This document shows positions 59,698 to 64,000 of a DNA stretch of 64,000 nt, piece by piece. Made by a program: the position numbers and the translations under genes. How positions within the stretch are numbered: the stretch's first letter is position 1; each line of letters begins with the position of its first letter. The DNA is taken from the NCBI GenBank assembly GCA_033675265.1, contig JAUJYZ010000488.1:127196-191195 (forward strand). Direction: 5' to 3'. This DNA comes from Actinostola sp. cb2023 (Eukaryota; Cnidaria; Anthozoa; Actiniaria; Actinostolidae). Below the pieces are notes generated by a model. It saw only the letters and a list, made by a program, of their open reading frames with translations. It did not search any database and was not told where the DNA came from.

Positions 59698-61263
59698 CAG
59701 GAGCCCATTACTAGGAGCCTTCCTCTCCTATAATAGGTTTGTGTGACATCAAATGCACAAATTGGGCTAAAAATAGAACACTCATTAAAATTTCCGCGCG
59801 ATTAACCAATCATGTCGCGTCTTACACAATAGGAATTTGACGTCAGATTCAACACTGCTAGCTTTGCTTTCAATGTCGGCCGAAAGCGTACCGTGTAGTT
59901 CCAGTGATTCTAATAAAAGAATCAGAATCTAGTGAAATTTCAGATCAGTTTCGTCGTTTGCCGACTTCAGTACTTCATCAAGCGAGGAAGAACAATGATT
60001 GAAAACATTAAAAACAAAACAAAAAAGCAACTCCAGGTATTATTATTTATATCAAAACTTCAAGTGCGAGAACTTCTAAAAACAAAGCTAAGTTCAAAAG
60101 GCCAGTTCAAAACCCGGCCAAAAAAACGAACATATTCTGCTCTTTCCGCTGAGAAGGAATTCAACAATCTGGTATCATGGATAATCTCTTACGAAGAACC
60201 TAATTAAACTTGTGCAGGATTAGCAGTGAGAACCAAGCTAATGAATATTCCAAACCGCCGGTGTGTAATTGTTATCTGAAACGCAGCAAAATGAAGTAGG
60301 AAGTAGGATTTTGTCGAAAATTCTCGACATTAGTCACAAAGTTCCTTCTAAAACAGCGAAATGAGGTACAGAGGAGCTTCTTTTTCTGTGGCCTGGATGA
60401 AGATTTTATCGCATTTTTATTCATCGGCTGATCTTGGAATGCCGGCTTTCTTACCTTCTTTGAACTGAAGACGCCTTTGGCGAATGAACTTCGCATACAC
60501 TCAGTCATATAACCCTCTTGTTTTAGTGTTCTTTGCCGCTCTTTAAGGCACGGAGTTCGTCGGTTGAAAGTTTCAGTTGTTTTTCGACTATCTTTCGGCG
60601 AAGAAGTTATTTAGCAAAGTGCACATTTGTGTGGTTTAATTGTTCAGTTGGTTATGGCGTTCCGTTACGGACAAAAATATGATTAAAATATTTCAATCGA
60701 AAAATTAACATTTATATCGAGTTTTTGAAAAATAGGTGTTTAAAAATAAAATAAATAAAATATATATCGAGTTTTATAAAATAACTGTTCAAAACTGACA
60801 ACTCAGTTTTGCTTCATCAGAGTCGAAATCATTGGAGAACGCTTCATTCTTACGAAGACTAAATCATGAATCAAAAACCAACAAAAGAAAGTTGATAAAA
60901 CAAGAATAAACATATGAAGCGATAGGTATAAGAACGTAGAAGAATTTCGAGACATCGTGCATTGAGTCGCCAAACTAAAAGTCGCCACTAAGCGCTCTGG
61001 CAGTATGTCAGTTTATTGATACATGTGATTCATCCATTGTACACAGTTGTCTCGTTCTTGTGCAAGGGAAAAATAGACTTGGACTTCCATGGATTAAGAT
61101 TATCAATATTTTGGATCAAGTCCTCGCGTCTTCCGTTTGGCGGCCATTTTATTTTTCAATTTGAAATTCTTCGGAAATTTGCATATCCATAAATAGCCCA
61201 ATTTGTGCATTTGATGTCACATGAACCTATTACTAGAGGAAGGCTCCTAGTAATGGGCTCCTG
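59698..61263. mobile_element. 1.6-kb TIR element (CAGGAGCCC family), copy 2
   Basis: Ends caggagcccattactaggag and ctcctagtaatgggctcctg; 7-bp duplication aatatgt at 59691-59697 and 61264-61270. Copy A of repeat R near 33046 lacks the insertion. The interior matches 26130-27537 in the opposite orientation (cttcatcagagtcgaaatc, gccactaagcgctctgg and others) and also has a 91-aa basic ORF (59932-60207) of unknown nature. It is non-autonomous as far as I can see. Confidence 0.88.
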
Positions 61264-61605
61264 AATATGTCTAATACTTATCTTCAAAAAGTCAAAATTC
61301 TGAAATGATGCGAATTGAGGGGCGTCTTAGTTCTTTCAATATACAAAGTGTAAAGACAAAATATTTTCAAACAAAAACGTTGATAAGATAGTGCGCTGGT
61401 GCAGCAGGCATTGCATTACTGTCAGTGAGTTAATTGTATCCAGACCACACCAGGATTTTTTGTATTCTTTGCAGACTCAATTTCTTTATTTTCTTCCTTA
61501 TGGTTGCATAGTTTCTCCTTTTTTTCTCAAATGGATAAACAAGAAATGCGCGTCTCTATTTATCTATAAATTATTAACAAATATTTACTTTCTGGCAAAT
61601 TTCAT

Positions 61606-62099
61606 TGTCTCTGCACCTCATACCGCGTCCTCCAACTGTTGATCTTCTTCTACAGTATTATCAACAGTACAAGTACACCAACACTTCGAGTTCTCTCGAA
61701 AAGCTGAGCTGAGAGATTTGCCGTCTTCGGCGCTGGAGTCACTTTTGACAGTTGCGTATTCCCTTTCCTTGCACTATGCAGAAGCTACTCGCTTTACCAA
61801 TTCATCAGGCTTACTTTGAGGTGGACTACTGTGTTCTTTACTTGTATAATCGCTCTCATCGCTCAAATTTGAACTCGAAAGGTTTGGATGAAAAGCTCGC
61901 TTCTCTGTCTTGTCTGCCTGCCTTGAGCGACTGATTTAGAGAGTTGTGATTGGCTAAATTATCCCTGCTCTGATTGGTCGAGGTGTTTTTTCGCGCGAAC
62001 TGCTGATCTATAAATATATTTATCTGCTAATACGCTGTGACACATACCCTATATGGGAGATGGACGCTCCTACTAATGGGCTCCTGACAATATATATAG
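61606..62099. other. Intergenic stretch between R copies
   Basis: No gene recognised. The right end (62040-62090) carries a degenerate CAGGAGCCC-type terminus (ctcctactaatgggctcctg). Confidence 0.4.
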
Positions 62100-63225
62100 A
62101 AATAACTTAATTCTTCATTCAACTTTTTTGTTCGGAAATATTTTGTCTTTACACTTTGCATATTGAAAGAACTAATAAGCTCCCTCAAATCGTATCGTTT
62201 TAGATTTTTAATTTTTTGAAGATAAGTATTATAAATGTTAATCAAATATATTGGTAGATTCCTGTTACGTCAAAATGACGTCACCAATATTTTAAAATAT
62301 CCCTAATAAAGATCGTGGACCGAAATTTTCAGCTTCGTCCATTACAAACATCTATTATTAACCATAAATGACCACGAGAACGTCATTTCATCGATTTTCA
62401 TTGCTCCGTAAAGCTTTAATGCTATTTAGGTTACGTCATTTCTATGACGTCATCATAAAATTAATATCCTTTATAACTCAGTCATAAATTATCACATCGA
62501 GGTAAAAGTTGTACCAAGTTGTTCTCATTTTAGATAATATTATTCTCTTTCGAAATATCTCCTTTTCAGAACGTTTTAAAGTGATCTCGATTTTCCCGAG
62601 AAATGTAACAATTCGTGATGACGTCATAAATACGTCAGTGGTTACTTTTAGCATGCCAAAAATTAAGCACAACATGTAGTTAGCAACTTCCGAAACTTTC
62701 ATCCCAATTAGCCATTACCAAAACGAGCAGGGGAACTGGTACCAAGTCCGTAAAACTAATTCAATTTGATACTAGTAAAATTAGGCATCATTATCTGAGA
62801 GAGCAGATCAAACTTAGCTTGTCTGGAAAGTTTGGTGAACTTCGGCTTAATTTGGACGATGCTAGAGGGCATCAAAGATGACAATTTTCCCATACAAACT
62901 CTGTAATTTTTCGACGCTGTCCATCCAAACCTACATTCACTGTAAAATTTTGGATGGACAACGCAATTTCAAAAGCTTATAATTCTGACAGAATTCGCTC
63001 AAATCACATCAAACTTTGCACAGATGCTAATTTCAACATGCTGTTTCATGTCATGAACTTCATTTCGTAATTAAATTAATTGTAATGAATCGTTCCCAGT
63101 CCCCTGCTCGATTTGGTAGTGGCTAATTGATGTGAAATTGTTGAAAATACGAAGGGTAATGTAAAAGAGTCACGTTTAACATTGCCGATTTTTGGGGTCA
63201 TTAATTTGTGCCCGACGTGCAAATA
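62100..63225 (-). repeat. Repeat R, copy C (inverted, partial)
   Basis: Reverse complement of about 32480-33150 of copy A (tttacactttgcatattgaa, tatgacgtcatcataaaatt, atctcgattttcccgagaaa), split by the MITE of 62710-63124. It ends within four bases of the PAN-fibrinogen last exon. Confidence 0.85.
62710..63124. mobile_element. 415-bp MITE with 4-bp duplication AATT
   Basis: TIRs agccattaccaaaacgagca plus ggggaactgg and the inverse of ccagtcccctgctcgatttg plus gtagtggct. AATT flanks both ends (62706-62709, 63125-63128), and copy A has a single aatt at the matching place (near 32577). A small internal inverted pair (gtccatccaaa / ttggatggac) lies at 62919-62960. No ORF. Confidence 0.88.
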
Positions 63226-63228
63226 AAA

Positions 63229-63831
63229 CTAGCGAACGGATATACGCCATGTGTCCTGCACGTTGTATGGCTGGGGACTAACGAAGCTATCATCACAATA
63301 AAAACGATATTGGTTACCCACAAAACAACCAAAGCCACGAGCAGGTGATGTTTCAATAACGATTGGATACGATCCCAAACGACCCCTTTTATTATTTGAG
63401 GGATAACGACCCCATTTGTTAACTTCTACATTTCCCGCGCTATCTTTACCCCATTTAGCACAATTATTAGCCAGAACTGACGACGTGTCCTCGGGAAGTC
63501 TGTCAAACGAGCCACAAGCGTCAGGGAAAGTAGTCTTGGCAAATGCATCGTCGGTAAAATACCGCACTACTTGCTGGCCAGCGGTGTTGTTCTTGGTCAT
63601 GATGCTCACCAATCTACCCACTGATTTCTTATGGACAATAGAAATGAATCTGGTGAAATCCCATCTTGTTGAGGATATCCAACATGGGCTTCCTCGAGGC
63701 ACGACGTTCTGGTCGTATTACTGAACGCTGAAATGACGTCATAGGTATTATTAGTGCGTTTCGTTAGGTAACGTCCGCGTGCCCCCCCCGCAATTTGTAG
63801 GACTGTTCTTTTGACAATCGTCTCCAGCCAC
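63229..63831 (-). pseudogene. Last exon of a third PAN-fibrinogen family member
   Basis: Closely similar to exon 3 of the intact gene, including stop position and acceptor. The downstream part is open (KSVGRLVSIMTKNNTAGQQV, RYFTDDAFAKTTF, RFYCDDSFVSPQ, DTWRISVR). The front is shifted: the GGW start reads tggagacgattgtc where the intact gene has tggacgatagtc, and a C/G run near 63782 differs. Flanking intron sequence is also shared with the intact gene. Earlier exons would lie beyond 64000, so truncation cannot be judged; the frameshifts favour a pseudogene. Confidence 0.75.
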
Positions 63832-64000
63832 CTGAAACATAGTTTTTTTTTAATATTACAATTTTGTTTTGTTTTAATAGTCGCCAACTGAATGATTCCA
63901 AAAAATCGCAATTAGTTTTGTATCACGATTCTACAATAATTCGCAAGAAAAATAATAAAGTAAAGGAAAGCATGTCTGATTTCGTTCAAATTCTCATCAC

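Larger units (their letters stand above)
55757..61605 (+). repeat. Repeat R, copy B, split by two transposons
   Basis: Its three segments, 55757-57100, 59144-59697 and 61264-61605, together match copy A (30871-33402) in order. The gaps are the elements of 57101-59143 and 59698-61263. It also differs from copy A by small indels. Confidence 0.85.

Overview
The window is animal nuclear DNA: AT-rich, gene-poor and dominated by transposable elements. It has GT-AG introns and no bacterial-style operons. The best lineage clue is a three-locus family of secreted proteins combining a PAN/apple-like cysteine domain with a fibrinogen-type GGGWT segment and a C-terminal half that I associate with corals and sea anemones. 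An anthozoan cnidarian is my best guess. No rRNA or convincing functional tRNA gene is visible.

Region by region. 1-3.3 kb: the 3' end of a Ty3/gypsy-class element whose integrase precedes its reverse transcriptase (Gmr1-like order), with the RT core deleted, followed by its 3' LTR. 3.3-11.8 kb: a full-length BEL/Pao element with 209-bp LTRs and a 5-bp target duplication, broken by stops, frameshifts and a 1.9-kb insertion in gag. 12.3-13.3 kb: a broken PAN-fibrinogen paralogue. 13.3-19.5 kb: hairpin MITEs, tandem repeats and tRNA-like SINE heads. 19.6-21.5 kb: the intact PAN-fibrinogen gene on the minus strand. 21.8-35 kb: more MITEs, a 1.4-kb TIR element and the first copy of a 2.5-kb repeat (called R here). 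35.1-40.2 kb: a multi-exon Roc-COR (LRRK-like) gene fragment without LRR or kinase exons, bounded by inverted halves of a G-tract transposon. 40.6-45.2 kb: an inverted-repeat unit with arms of about 1.3 kb. 45.3-51.1 kb: LINE remnants and a three-copy repeat of about 1 kb. 51.4-52.6 kb: a foldback element. 52.8-54 kb: a decayed ORF with a 2A peptide and a cysteine-protease-like domain, split by a G-tract transposon. 55.8-63.2 kb: two more copies of R, carrying three transposon insertions whose empty sites can be read from the first copy. 63.2-63.8 kb: a last exon of a third PAN-fibrinogen locus.

Only the PAN-fibrinogen gene at 19.6-21.5 kb looks fully functional. The Roc-COR fragment has good splice sites and conserved GTPase motifs but has lost its effector domain. 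The most unusual material is the set of short transposons with long G tracts next to their termini, 9-bp target duplications in two cases and arrays of short internal motifs. One disrupts the 2A ORF and another flanks the Roc-COR fragment.
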